DNA of 64,000 bases. Source: Neonectria sp. B-13 (Eukaryota; Ascomycota; Sordariomycetes; Hypocreales; Nectriaceae). Below the pieces are notes generated by a model, which was not told the DNA's origin, ran no database searches, and saw nothing but the letters and a program-made list of their open reading frames with translations. This document shows positions 11,746 to 21,227 of this stretch, piece by piece (positions within the stretch are counted from its first letter, which is position 1; every line of letters begins with the position of its first letter). The translations under genes and the position numbers were made by a program. The DNA lies in the NCBI GenBank assembly GCA_002682825.1, contig NOKP01000001.1:2377845-2441844 (forward strand). Reading direction: 5' to 3'.

Positions 11746-13175
11746 ATGATGGATACCGAAAAGGCTCCGGAGATTCAGGGAGGCCAGAGAGTTTCCCGTC
11801 TCCAGAAGCTCAAGGTTGCTCTTACCCCCAAGAAGCTACTCGTCGGCTTCGTTATCGTCGTCTGTATCCTCGCCGTCATGTTTGGCATCGGTATCCTCTC
11901 TGCTCAATATGGTAGGGCCGTCAACCCCATTTAACTACTCGATGCTAACTCGAAGCCATAGTAGAGTCGGAGGCTCACTCGGATGGAGAAGTCGATATGA
12001 TGGAGCAAACTGGGCACCATATGCCCCACGGTCTCGTTCGTCGCCACGATCACCATGATGGTGGCAATGAAGATGGCGTGCCTATTCCTATTTCGTGAGA
12101 TCATCTTGCCGTTCCTTTGCACTACCGCCTCCTAAACGTTCGCAGGACCCAAACCGCTCTCACCACCCTCTACAGCATCAGTCGCATTCCCGAAGTGACG
12201 ACTGAGACTGCGACCGTGACTGGCACTACTTACATTACGGTCGTCGGCCCGCCCAAGGTCTCTACGGTGGTCTCACTTGCTACCATCGAGAGCTCCTCCG
12301 AGGTCTGCAGCATGGAGGTCATCACAATGACACAGAGCATCACCGTCACGGTCATCCCCACCCCATCCTCTCCTGAGGATGCCACCGTGACCGGCAATCC
12401 CTCCACTTTGACCGAGGTCCGCACCGACATCTCAATCTCGAGCGGACTACCAGATGCCACCGTTTCTGGCAACCCTGGTACCTTCACTGACGTCAAGACG
12501 GACTGGTCTGTCTCCAGCGGACTGCCCGATGCTACCGTATCGGGGAACCCTGCCACGGTGACCAATGTCCAGACCGACTTCTCCATCAGCAGTGGTCTTC
12601 TTGACGCAACCGTGTCTGGCAATCCTTCGACTGTCACCGAGGTTCAGAACAGCTACTCATTCACCAGTGCCAGCATTTTCACGGTCATCACCATTACCAA
12701 CTTGTGGCCTGCTGAGCCTTCTGCACATACCTTGAGCACTGTCATTGAGGTTGCCACAGTCCAAAAGACCATCACAGTCCAGGAGTCATCCCTTGTCGTC
12801 GTTACTGTTTCGGAGGTCTACTCCGAGCCCCCTGCCTCTACCTCCGAAGGCGTCACCTCCGAGGCCGCCGGCGAGGCAATCACCGCCGTCTCGCCAACCA
12901 GCACATTCACCAAGTTCGTTACCAAGACGAGTGGCGAGCCTCTGGTCTCTACCACCACCGTCCAGGTCCCCGAACCTCCCTATCCCACCGCTAACAACAC
13001 CATCGCGACTGGCCCTTCCGGTACCATCACGAGCATTCCCAACCCCACAACCCCCGTCGTTGTCGTTATCTCGGGCGGGTCCAAGAAGCCAGAGCCTCGC
13101 GGCTGGGGCGGAAACGGCACCTCCAACCTTGGCTGTGCCATCATGCTGATCGCGACCGTCATGTTCATGCTCTGA
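11746..13175 (+). CDS. Thr/Ser-rich surface-type protein with signal anchor and four 25-residue repeats
   Basis: Three exons, 11746-11911, 11962-12094 and 12146-13175, give about 442 residues; the introns are 50 and 51 bp with GTAGGG and GTGAGA donors. The frame is continuous across both junctions (phases 1 and 2). I do not recognise a named family. Residues 1-30 are basic and hydrophilic, followed by one membrane segment (about 31-51, starting LLVGFVIVV). A His-rich patch lies at about 72-88. The rest is rich in Thr, Val and Ser, with four tandem 25-residue repeats at about 178-277. The last 15 residues are hydrophobic after NGTSN, resembling a GPI-attachment signal. An N-terminal uncleaved anchor together with a GPI-like tail is unusual. 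The likely location is plasma membrane or cell wall, possibly adhesin- or sensor-like; function is unknown. Tandem ATGs at 11746 and 11749 leave the start uncertain by one residue. Confidence 0.75.
12378..12677 (+). repeat. four in-frame 75 bp tandem repeats
   Basis: Units begin at 12378, 12453, 12528 and 12603, exactly 75 bp apart, each encoding a 25-residue unit that starts DATV(S/T)GNP and, in the first three, ends SSGL. The fourth unit is more diverged at its end. Third-position differences between units show that they are not recent identical copies. Confidence 0.92.
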
Positions 13176-13742
13176 GGGGCCCAAAACACCCACGTCTCCT
13201 TGGGTTGAGACGAGGGGACGTAGCCTGAGGTATTATGGCTCAGTTTGAGATTTTTTTGAGTCTCGCCACCTTAATTTGGCATGGGAAGTAAACTGGAAAT
13301 CAAAGTCAAGGGGTCTATTTTGGGGCCGTTGACAGCCGCCTACCTAGATAATTAGTTGAGATGAGGAGCTAGGTAGAGTTCGGAATTCAGTACCGCGATA
13401 TGGCTGTTTTGTAACCCACGAGATGCATGATTGTGACTCTAATTTTGTGAGAGGCTGCCTAGAATCTCGAAACCAAGGGGCCTCCTGGAGAAACATTGCA
13501 AACCGAAAAAACGTGATGCCTGTCCTCCCAAATCTTTCGACCAAACGCCTCGCCCATTCCTAGAAACACCCTCCAGACGCCATCTCCAACCTTCACCCCA
13601 AGTGTCTCCTCCAACAACCTTACCTAGCAGCTAAGAAACAGGGGGCTAGAAAAAGTCATTTGTCTAAACCATGCCCTTGGCTAACGTGCCACGCCCTGTT
13701 TTACCCTACGATCCATTGCTGGGCTAAGTGGTGTGGGAGATC
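13176..13742. other. intergenic region between convergent genes, with a small inverted repeat
   Basis: 567 bp of 3' flank shared by the surface-protein gene and ceg1. No gene is seen. An 8 bp perfect inverted repeat (CTACCTAG at 13340-13347 and CTAGGTAG at 13369-13376) with a 21-base loop is present. Confidence 0.5.
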
Positions 13743-14988
13743 CTACCGGGATCGCCTCTCTTGATCTGAGCGGGCCTGGCGGGCTTTCCAGTTATCGCGG
13801 ATCCGGCTGGCCGCCTTGTGAAGATCCTTTTCCGAAACGCGGTCGTTGATGCTCTCGAGAACACTCACGATGGTGCTCTTGTGATTCGCCTCGCTCTTGT
13901 CGTCTCTGAAACGGACGATACGCCACCGGGCCTGGTCGTCTAGATTGCACTCCACGATGCGGTCGTCCAAGGGGTCGTTGAGGCCCTTGAGGATCTCCCA
14001 CTCGTCCTCGGTCATGTACACTTCGTGGAAGGGCTCATATCGCTCTGGGCCACTGTCTCCCGTAAAGACGAACAGCTCGGCCTTGGGGACGCTGTCGTAG
14101 TCGATGAACGGTTCCGTGATGCCCTCACGCCTCTCCCACTCGTCGGGTTCAACCGTGGGGAACGTCAGGCGCAGCCGACAATCGACCGTGTTCTCCTCCG
14201 GAGGCTTCCACTTGAGGATGTGAGGGTCGGTGCCGTGCTTGTAGGCCGTGTTGCGGCAGGTGAAAATAAGGCCGTCGTTGCCGTGCTTCAGGCTTGGCAG
14301 GACTTGCTTGAACATCATCTCGATTCCATAGCCAAGCTGGAAGGGTTTCATCTCCACGTAGAAAGGTTGGAACCTGAGCTCGTCGGGGAACTCTTTGAAT
14401 AGCTTCATATAGGGCACGTAGAGTCGCTCCTTGAAGTAAGCCAGCCGCTTGTCCAACGTTCGATCCATAAGATTGTTGCCGTCCATGACGAGGCAGTCGA
14501 AAACGAGAAAGCGAGGCTCCTTCTTGCCATTGGGTAGGCTATCCCAAACTAGTTCGCCATCGACGACGGTTGCTGAATGGAAGGCTCCGTGGTCGTTTTC
14601 GAGTGGGAAATGGAGGTTTCTGTTGGTGATGAACCAGTAGTCGTTCTTGCGGTCAATCAGGTAGTGCGCCTCTCCCCCGTTCTCGTCGGCCGTCGAGTAG
14701 AGAAGATAACGGATACCGTCTGACTTCTCGCATACGTAGTAGCTGGCGATTGGCGGTTAGCAACAGTTCAGGAATCAGGGAATCCTCGCGTCGGTGTGGC
14801 TACTCTTGCTTGCAGAGCTCCTCCAAGTGCTGGCGAGAGAAGCTCACTGGCTGTGCGCCCGGGAAGCTGGTCTGGTGCCTACCCAGTAGCTCTGCTACTT
14901 CTTTGCGCATCGAGTACAACAGCTGTCCTTCAGCCTTAATGCCGGGCTCGGCGATGGAGGCGATCGGGCCATCTGGAGGTTGATCCAT
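13743..14988 (-). CDS. ceg1: mRNA capping enzyme, guanylyltransferase (alpha) subunit
   Basis: Two exons, 14988-14804 and 14742-13743 on the minus strand, are joined in phase 2 over a 61 bp intron with a CTAAC branch site; about 394 residues result. The protein transfers GMP from GTP to the 5' diphosphate end of nascent nuclear mRNA. All nucleotidyltransferase motifs can be read: motif I EKSDGIR with the GMP-accepting Lys at about 68, motif III VVDGELVWD, motif IIIa FLVFDCLVMDG, motif IV NDGLIFTCR, motif V ILKWKPPE and motif VI WRIVRFRDDK. The start ATG has a strong context (ACCATGG), and the length matches fungal single-domain guanylyltransferases, which lack the fused triphosphatase of animal enzymes. 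The frame extends upstream of the ATG but has no further ATG there. The 3' end faces the surface-protein gene. Confidence 0.95.
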
Positions 14989-15756
14989 GGTGACTCGATC
15001 GGTTGGGGACCGGCGCGTCGCGTTCGGTCGAATGGGGGACGCGCGTGGTGGTATCAATGAATCATAAAATAAGAAACGGGCCAGGAGCCATTAGAAGAAC
15101 CCAAGAGCATAATGTGATGTAGGTTTCTTTGATTGTTTGCACTTGAAGGTTGCGACAAATGTGTTTGTCGCGACGACGCACTGCCCCTTATCGATAAGCT
15201 CGTTGGCGCCGCATTGCTAAGGCATCGTCCGGACTGTGAACCCGCAAGTTGCAACAGGGAGTGTTCCAAATTCACTGCAGAACCAATCTACCTATGTTGG
15301 AACATCCAATGCTGTCTTAATTCTGGTTTAATTATAGGCTTCAAGGCCCGTTGTTAAAACGCTTGCACCTCTTGTATATAGATCATCCTTAAGGGCCTGG
15401 TCGTCACAACCACGAAGCTGATCCAATCTCATCCATAGAGCCCCCCGCGTTCTCGCTGCATGAACCAAGGAAGCAAGATCGGGAGGTATATCTATGAATC
15501 CCTCACTCTCTTGTTGAAAGGAATTCGGAGTCCTTAGTAACTATTACGGGTCTCTATCAAGCGGAAGTGGCGGTGTCCATCGGCGTTGCTCCATTCAATG
15601 CCAGGGGTTCCCTCTTGCCCAGGTGATATCTCCCAGCCCCTGACATGCCACAGTGAAGAGGGCCACCAGCTCTGTGAATTAATGTAGTTTACCTTTTTCT
15701 TCCCTTGTTCATTCAGCACGAGCGAACTACGTTCTTCAGCACGTAATGTAGGCATC
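14989..15756. other. intergenic region between ceg1 and snx41
   Basis: 768 bp holding the ceg1 promoter and the 3' end of snx41, both on the minus strand. I see no additional coding frame, RNA gene or repeat. Confidence 0.5.
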
Positions 15757-17896
15757 TCATGCCTCATCAATCTTCTCGACCTCGGCTCGAGCTTCCTCCC
15801 ACTGCAGTTTGCTCTTCTTCGCCCATTCGATTTGGCTCTGCGCATAAGCAAGCTACCACGTGTTAGTACGGCGAAGCGAACCATAAGAGTCGGATCAGAC
15901 TTACCATGTATCGCCGCAAGTCCTCTTCCTTATCCTTCTGAAACCTCTTCAGATCTTTCAAGACGCTTATGCTAGCATCCTTGACGTCGCGCTCAGCCGC
16001 TACTTGCGCTTGCTCCAGCTGCCCAATGCTTTCTCTCGTCTTTCCAATCGTATCTCGCCGGGTTCGTTCAGGGTCAACGTCTACGACGCCCTGCACAGCA
16101 TGACGAATAGGGCCGAAGATCTTGTTCGTTATCGAGTTCCCGCTTGGCATTTTCTTATGTGATGGTACACTCGCGCTCCTCTCGGGTAGTCCTTGGCTGG
16201 CGGAAGGTGTCGTAGGGAAGTCGCCATGAGTTGGAGGGAAATCAGAGTCAATAGACTCAGTATCCTCGTTACCACCATCGCGCCGATGCTGGGGGGGAGC
16301 AGGCTCCCTAAGGCTCGTTGATCTCTTGGGTGGTGGGGAGATCTGTTGGCTACCCGACAGATAGTTCTCAATGCGCCTTGCCTCGGCCTCGCTGCGTTCT
16401 AGCTGGTCGAGAAGCGCTCTCTTCTTGTTCAACTCCTCACTTGTCAAGTCCTGCTGCACACGTTTCAGGACCCGGTATCTGAGAACGCTACGGACGACAC
16501 CAGCGAACTGCGCATTCTCTCGCATCGGCTCGGCGAAGCTTGCTCCAAGGGACCCCGAGAGTTCCTCGGTTGCAATGTACGACAAGTCCGCAGCTTGGCC
16601 AACTCGCTCGATTGCCGGACCGAGTGAAGGGGCCTGTTCTGATACGGCGAAGGCATTGTATACAGACCCCAGCTCGCAAAGATCGGCTGCTAAAGATGAC
16701 AAATGATTAAGAGTCCGGCGGTTGACTTTTTCCATTGGACCCGTCAAAAGCAGCTCCATCTCCTTGATGGAAGCTTCATACGAGATGAAGTACGGGTCCA
16801 ACTCTTGCTCGCTCAGGTTATGCGAGTCAGGGGGAAATCGGCCAAAGGCGTGAGGACCCCCTTGAATAACGCCCGAGCTTGTATCGTGGTTCGCACCGGC
16901 AACTGTCTTGAGCTTTGCCGACACTGGGGGAACGGGGAGATAGTTATGAGCAGCGGTGGGGTTTGCTGTATCCAAAGGCGGTGCCTTCAGCACTGATTTC
17001 GGGATCGACGCGACCGGATGGGAATGGAGAACCTCACTCTATCATCAAGTCAGCACACACCACCTTTATGTTCGTCAATAAGACCTACCCAGCTGGCGTT
17101 AGGATCGAGAAACCTCCACCAAACGCCGTCTGTTCTGACGATATCCATTCGGCGACAACGGTTCAGGAAGACTGCGAGCATTCGCTTACGCAGATCGATA
17201 ATCTGTTGGTCTTGTTTCGCATTTGTCGGGTTTGCGGCATAGTCGGCCATGGTGTGCTTCTCCGGGATGGGGGGGATGACGAGGGTGGGATGGAGGCGAG
17301 TCAAGGCATCGCGTAGGGAGGAGAATTCAGAATATCGGCGTCGTACTTCGAGATCCTTTCCTCTCATGTAAGTAAATACCCTGGGAGAGCGATGTAGAAG
17401 GTCAAACATACCCCAGTCCGGATAGTGTACACAATGTACCTGCCACCACTCTCAAGGCTCTTACCAGCGTCAGTAATGACAATGGGCGACTCGGGGTTTT
17501 CGTAGAGGATCTGCTCGATGCGGCTGTCGTAGCCACCAGGCCTGCGGCGGAGACCAGCATCGTCTCTTGAGGCTAGATCCGTATCGATATTGGCGGCGGT
17601 CGCGCCGCCGAGGCCAAGCTGCGGCTGCTCATCATCGCTACCGGAAGTGGGAGTGTGAGGGGGTTCGAAGGAGCGGTCTGTGGGCGCGCAAAAAGAATCA
17701 GCAGTGTCCCAGCCAGAGCCGTCGAGCAGGCCTGAGTGCATCATGTTGAAATGGGCGTGTTGCGGGATGGAAGCGCAGCGAGGAGGGACTCACAGTCACG
17801 GGCGGTCGGGGAAGTCGGGTTTGCGGAGGAGGATGTTTGCGAGTCACGGCGATCAAAGCTGGTCCCGTACGGGTTGTTGTCTTCGTCGTTCCACAT
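15757..17896 (-). CDS. snx41: sorting nexin Snx41/Atg20 (PX-BAR)
   Basis: Five exons on the minus strand, 17896-17794, 17677-17412, 17355-17089, 17038-15905 and 15852-15757, give about 621 residues with every junction in frame. The N-terminus MWNDEDNNPYG begins a short disordered region. A PX phosphoinositide-binding domain follows at about residues 80-210, with the basic RRRYSEFSSLRDAL patch and PPIPEKH motif. A long helical BAR-like region continues to the C-terminus and is interrupted by a Ser/Pro-rich linker. Family members bind PtdIns3P on endosomes and act in endosome-to-Golgi retrieval and in selective autophagy. Intron 1 has two in-frame acceptors, before 17677 and before 17731. I used 17677 because it has a longer pyrimidine tract; the other adds 18 residues. 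Filamentous fungi usually carry one gene covering the yeast Snx41 and Atg20 roles. Confidence 0.92.
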
Positions 17897-19070
17897 GGCG
17901 ATGGATTGTTTGTGAGGTTGTGGGCAAACAGCAGCGCGGTCAAGCTGGCGCCTGGTTGGAGAGGCTGTGGCGGCGATGGAGCTCCAGTGGTGCCGAGGAG
18001 TAGTGGTGGCTGGTGGGGGGTTTCTTGGGACTGGGCTTGGAGGGGCGGCGGCGGTCGACGAGAGGACCGGGGAGACGGTTGATGCAGGAGCGCGGGTTGA
18101 ATCAAAGAGCTCTTGCCATTCCACAGATTCCACAGGACGGCAGAAACGGGTGTGAAGGCGAAGGGTCTGGCGAAGTACGTCTTGCGGGCGTGGGCGGTGT
18201 CGGCGGATGGGTTGACGTTGGACGGGGCTGGATGAGATGGGCTGGGCCGGCGAAGGGTCTGGCGCAAGCACGGGCAAGCTCCGGAAGTGGTTCAAGTACC
18301 TCTCTACTTAGGGAAGGAAGCCTTGGATACGATGATGACGCGCTGGCAGCCAGCGCAGGGACCAGTAGTACGTACCACGGCAGCACAGCAAAACACAGGC
18401 ACTGCACTCAGGCATCCCTGACCACTAGCACCCCAAGACTCCGGGCTACCTAAGTACCTAGACAGATCCTTTATTTCCGGAGGTTCCTCGAACGCATAGT
18501 TAGACTACGCCAGACTCTGAGTCGGCTGTTTCAACGAATTAGTCTAGATGATGATTCATCTACGTAAGAACCCAAGGCAAACAGTGCACGAGAGCGGCAA
18601 TAATCTCGAGCCTCAACCACCGATACTCGCCCCCTTTGCACATTGTCTCAAGATTCTGCAGCCTCTGCAACACCCATCGCGTTCCAAGCAATCCGGCTAG
18701 TCTCTCTGCCTTTCAGCGCCTTTCCCTCAGTATCTCGCCTCCCTCTTGACACTCGAAAGTCTTGCCGACGACCTGCCGTCAAATTGAGTGCAAGCCGGCG
18801 CAGTGACCGTAACGGAGCGATGAAGTCATCGTTCCCTCTCTCACTGTGACGCCGTCTCGCCACCCTCCTCTGTGTTGATACCCTGGGTGAGCGATGCCTC
18901 CCCGAGCGTTAGACCCGCGCACATCACGAACTTGGCGTACCTTACAGTGATGCTTCACGCCAGTTGGTATGATCGACAGAGACAGGCTGTGACTGTACAT
19001 ATGCCTGGCTTGTCTTCAAACTGGGATCTGTGTGCCCAGTGATAGGCGTCACTGGCCTCGTATCTGGGCT
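17897..19070. other. intergenic region upstream of snx41
   Basis: 1.17 kb between snx41 and the 3' end of the next minus-strand gene. It contains the snx41 promoter and, in minus-strand reading, a C-rich leader at about 17900-18290. A TACCTAAGTACCTAG motif lies at about 18447-18461. No coding frame is supported. Confidence 0.45.
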
Positions 19071-20123
19071 CTATCCGGACCGAAACGAAGAGACTGAAGG
19101 GAGAGAGTGTCTTTCATCCGCGTAAAAGTTGCTGTCGAGACTGCCGTTGCTCTTTGTCGCCTCGCCGTCGGTAACGGCGGTAAGGGGTTGATGCCGGGGC
19201 GAAACCCCTTCCACTCCACTGTCCTTGGGCAATGGCAGAGGTGGCAGCTCGAAGTCGTCGCTGTGTACAGTTGCAACGTCGGTTCGTGGCGACTGAACTC
19301 CATCTCCCTCGCTCTGATTCTCAACAAAGACCTGGCGACCTCGGGCCGACGGAGTAGGACTAATGGGATATGTCCTCCCAGAGTTATTCCGTCGTATTGC
19401 TTGAGATATACGGGATCTTGATCTGGAAGAGCTTCGCACTGCCCTCTCGTGAGTCTCTCCGGATTGAGATCTGGAACGAGCCGGAGTCCCTGGTGCAGAG
19501 GAGCTTGCTATCGTAGAGACCCTTCCAATTGGAAGCTTGAACACACGGCTTAGTCTTTGTCGCCAGCTCGGCTGTCGCGGAGGCAACCCTCTCAAAGAGT
19601 AAGACGAAGTGTCGCGGGCTGAGCTTCCAAGGAGAGATTCTGTTTGGAAAGCTCGCTGGGGTTCCGAAAACTGGTAGGGCGGTACGGGATAGACCATTCG
19701 AACTGGCTGCTGGGGCGCCTGACCTGGAGGTAGGAGACCCGGTTGGTACGAGACGGGGACACCCGCATGGTTGTATAAAACTGGCTGGTAGACGATCCTC
19801 GATTGAATGTTAGGGTACTGCTGATAAACAGGCAGCTGTCCCATAGCGAGAGTTGGCGTCGGATAGCTGCGGCGTCGCCGGCGCCTGCGTCGACGAGCCA
19901 GTACCAGTTCCTGATGTGACGAAGCTATCTTACCAAGATAGTACATGTAGGCAAGTATTAAAACGACCGAGGTAACCACAATGCTGAAGATGATACCGAA
20001 TTGTTGTGCTGTTGTCAAACAGTTCCAGCCAGAGCAACGACCGTCGTCGCGGCTGGAAAGTGAGCCAAGCCAAAAGACCCTAGGTGCTTTCTGTGACCTG
20101 GAAACGGGGCCATTAGTTTCCAT
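19071..20123 (-). CDS. unknown single-pass membrane protein with poly-arginine tract
   Basis: A continuous frame of 350 residues starting at METNGPVSR; I do not recognise the family. A short N-terminal segment with two Cys and two Trp (FWLGSLSSRDDGRCSGWNC) precedes one membrane segment at about 42-62. Nine consecutive Arg follow at about 77-85. The rest is a long Pro/Tyr/Ser-rich tail likely to be disordered, with many SRS-type basic serine motifs, and an acidic Leu/Pro segment near DDFELPPLPLP. The positive-inside rule suggests a cytosolic tail. The frame stays open to a further ATG at 20438 (455 residues), but that stretch contains a CT-rich segment resembling leader or intron, so I prefer 20123. 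It is divergent from ctr9. Confidence 0.65.
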   Translation of the reverse strand: METNGPVSRSQKAPRVFWLGSLSSRDDGRCSGWNCLTTAQQFGIIFSIVVTSVVLILAYMYYLGKIASSHQELVLARRRRRRRRRSYPTPTLAMGQLPVYQQYPNIQSRIVYQPVLYNHAGVPVSYQPGLLPPGQAPQQPVRMVYPVPPYQFSEPQRAFQTESLLGSSARDTSSYSLRGLPPRQPSWRQRLSRVFKLPIGRVSTIASSSAPGTPARSRSQSGETHERAVRSSSRSRSRISQAIRRNNSGRTYPISPTPSARGRQVFVENQSEGDGVQSPRTDVATVHSDDFELPPLPLPKDSGVEGVSPRHQPLTAVTDGEATKSNGSLDSNFYADERHSLPSVSSFRSG

Positions 20124-21227
20124 CTTGGGGTCAAACTCTTTCAGTCTCTGTTTGTGGTATTCCCACGGACTGTCGCTATGAGCTGCCTGTGTTTGGGAAC
20201 ACTCCACAGGAACCGAGATGCGAAGGTGGTGGAAGCAAGTTTGGTACGACTGCGAGGGCGAGAAGGAGAAAAAGGAAGAATGCGAGAACGCGCAATAGCC
20301 AAGTCGGAGTCTGTGAGTAAGTGGGTGCACTTGCGAATGAAACAGGCAGCTGATAGAAAGTGACTGCCAGCTGGCGACTATGGCTTGCCGGCGAAGTGTT
20401 TCTGCGAGGGAGTTTCCCTCTGCATCACCAACAGACATATTTGAAAAGAAAGTGATTAACGGCTACAGAGATGAAATCAAGGCAAAATCAAGGCCATGGG
20501 ACGCGTTTCGACCGTATTGGGAAGCTTTCAATGATTCATTGAGTGGTGTTGGTAAGGAATTGGGAAACATCCGAATAAGCACTTGGTGAGCCAAAGTTGA
20601 TGTTCAGGGCCCTGCACGGAGAAGCTACCGGAATAACAACCTAAGCAGCACCCCACAGTTTCTTCTCTGATTTCTTCTTGCATGAACGACAGTCTATGCG
20701 TCAATTCGTTCAACCTAGTACGTCACCTCACCTATTATAGGTTCCTACCGTGTATTGGAACTCCCTTCAGCACAATAGAAGGGAAGTTGAAAGAGGCAGC
20801 TCCACCAGAGCTGCCGACTCCCTGTGGCTTAGCGACCAATCAAATTTCCGCTACCGCCCCGCCGAGCGCAAACACACTGTAGCACGGGCCACACTGCTGC
20901 TCTGCCAGTTGAGGCTTCTGGATCTCGACAGCCTGACGAGGCAACAAATTTAACACCACGGTCCCTTTTCCTCGCGAGTCGCCATCAACGCCGCTTCACC
21001 TCCCTCGCGAATCCACGCAAGCGCACGGGAACACACGCTATCGATCCAAAACTCTCGAATCTCGCGATCGAACATGCTCCTTGGTTTCTAAATTGGCCCA
21101 GGAGCTGCACGTTCGTTGACTCGAGGCGCATTGTCGACTGCTCCGAGCGACGCGTTCCTCCATCCACCTACTACCACCCGACCAATTCTTCGCTCCATCC
21201 ATCCCCCAACATCTCTCCCGGATAGCC
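20124..21227. other. divergent promoter region between the membrane-protein gene and ctr9
   Basis: 1.1 kb separating two start codons on opposite strands, so it should hold both promoters and leaders. The part next to ctr9 is C/T- and CG-rich. No independent coding frame is supported, apart from the possible N-terminal extension of the minus-strand gene up to 20438. Confidence 0.5.

Noticed and set aside
11746..21227. Possibility of a secondary-metabolite or effector cluster between the surface protein and ctr9
   Set aside because: The neighbours are conserved housekeeping genes (ceg1, snx41); no backbone enzyme, transporter or pathway regulator is present.
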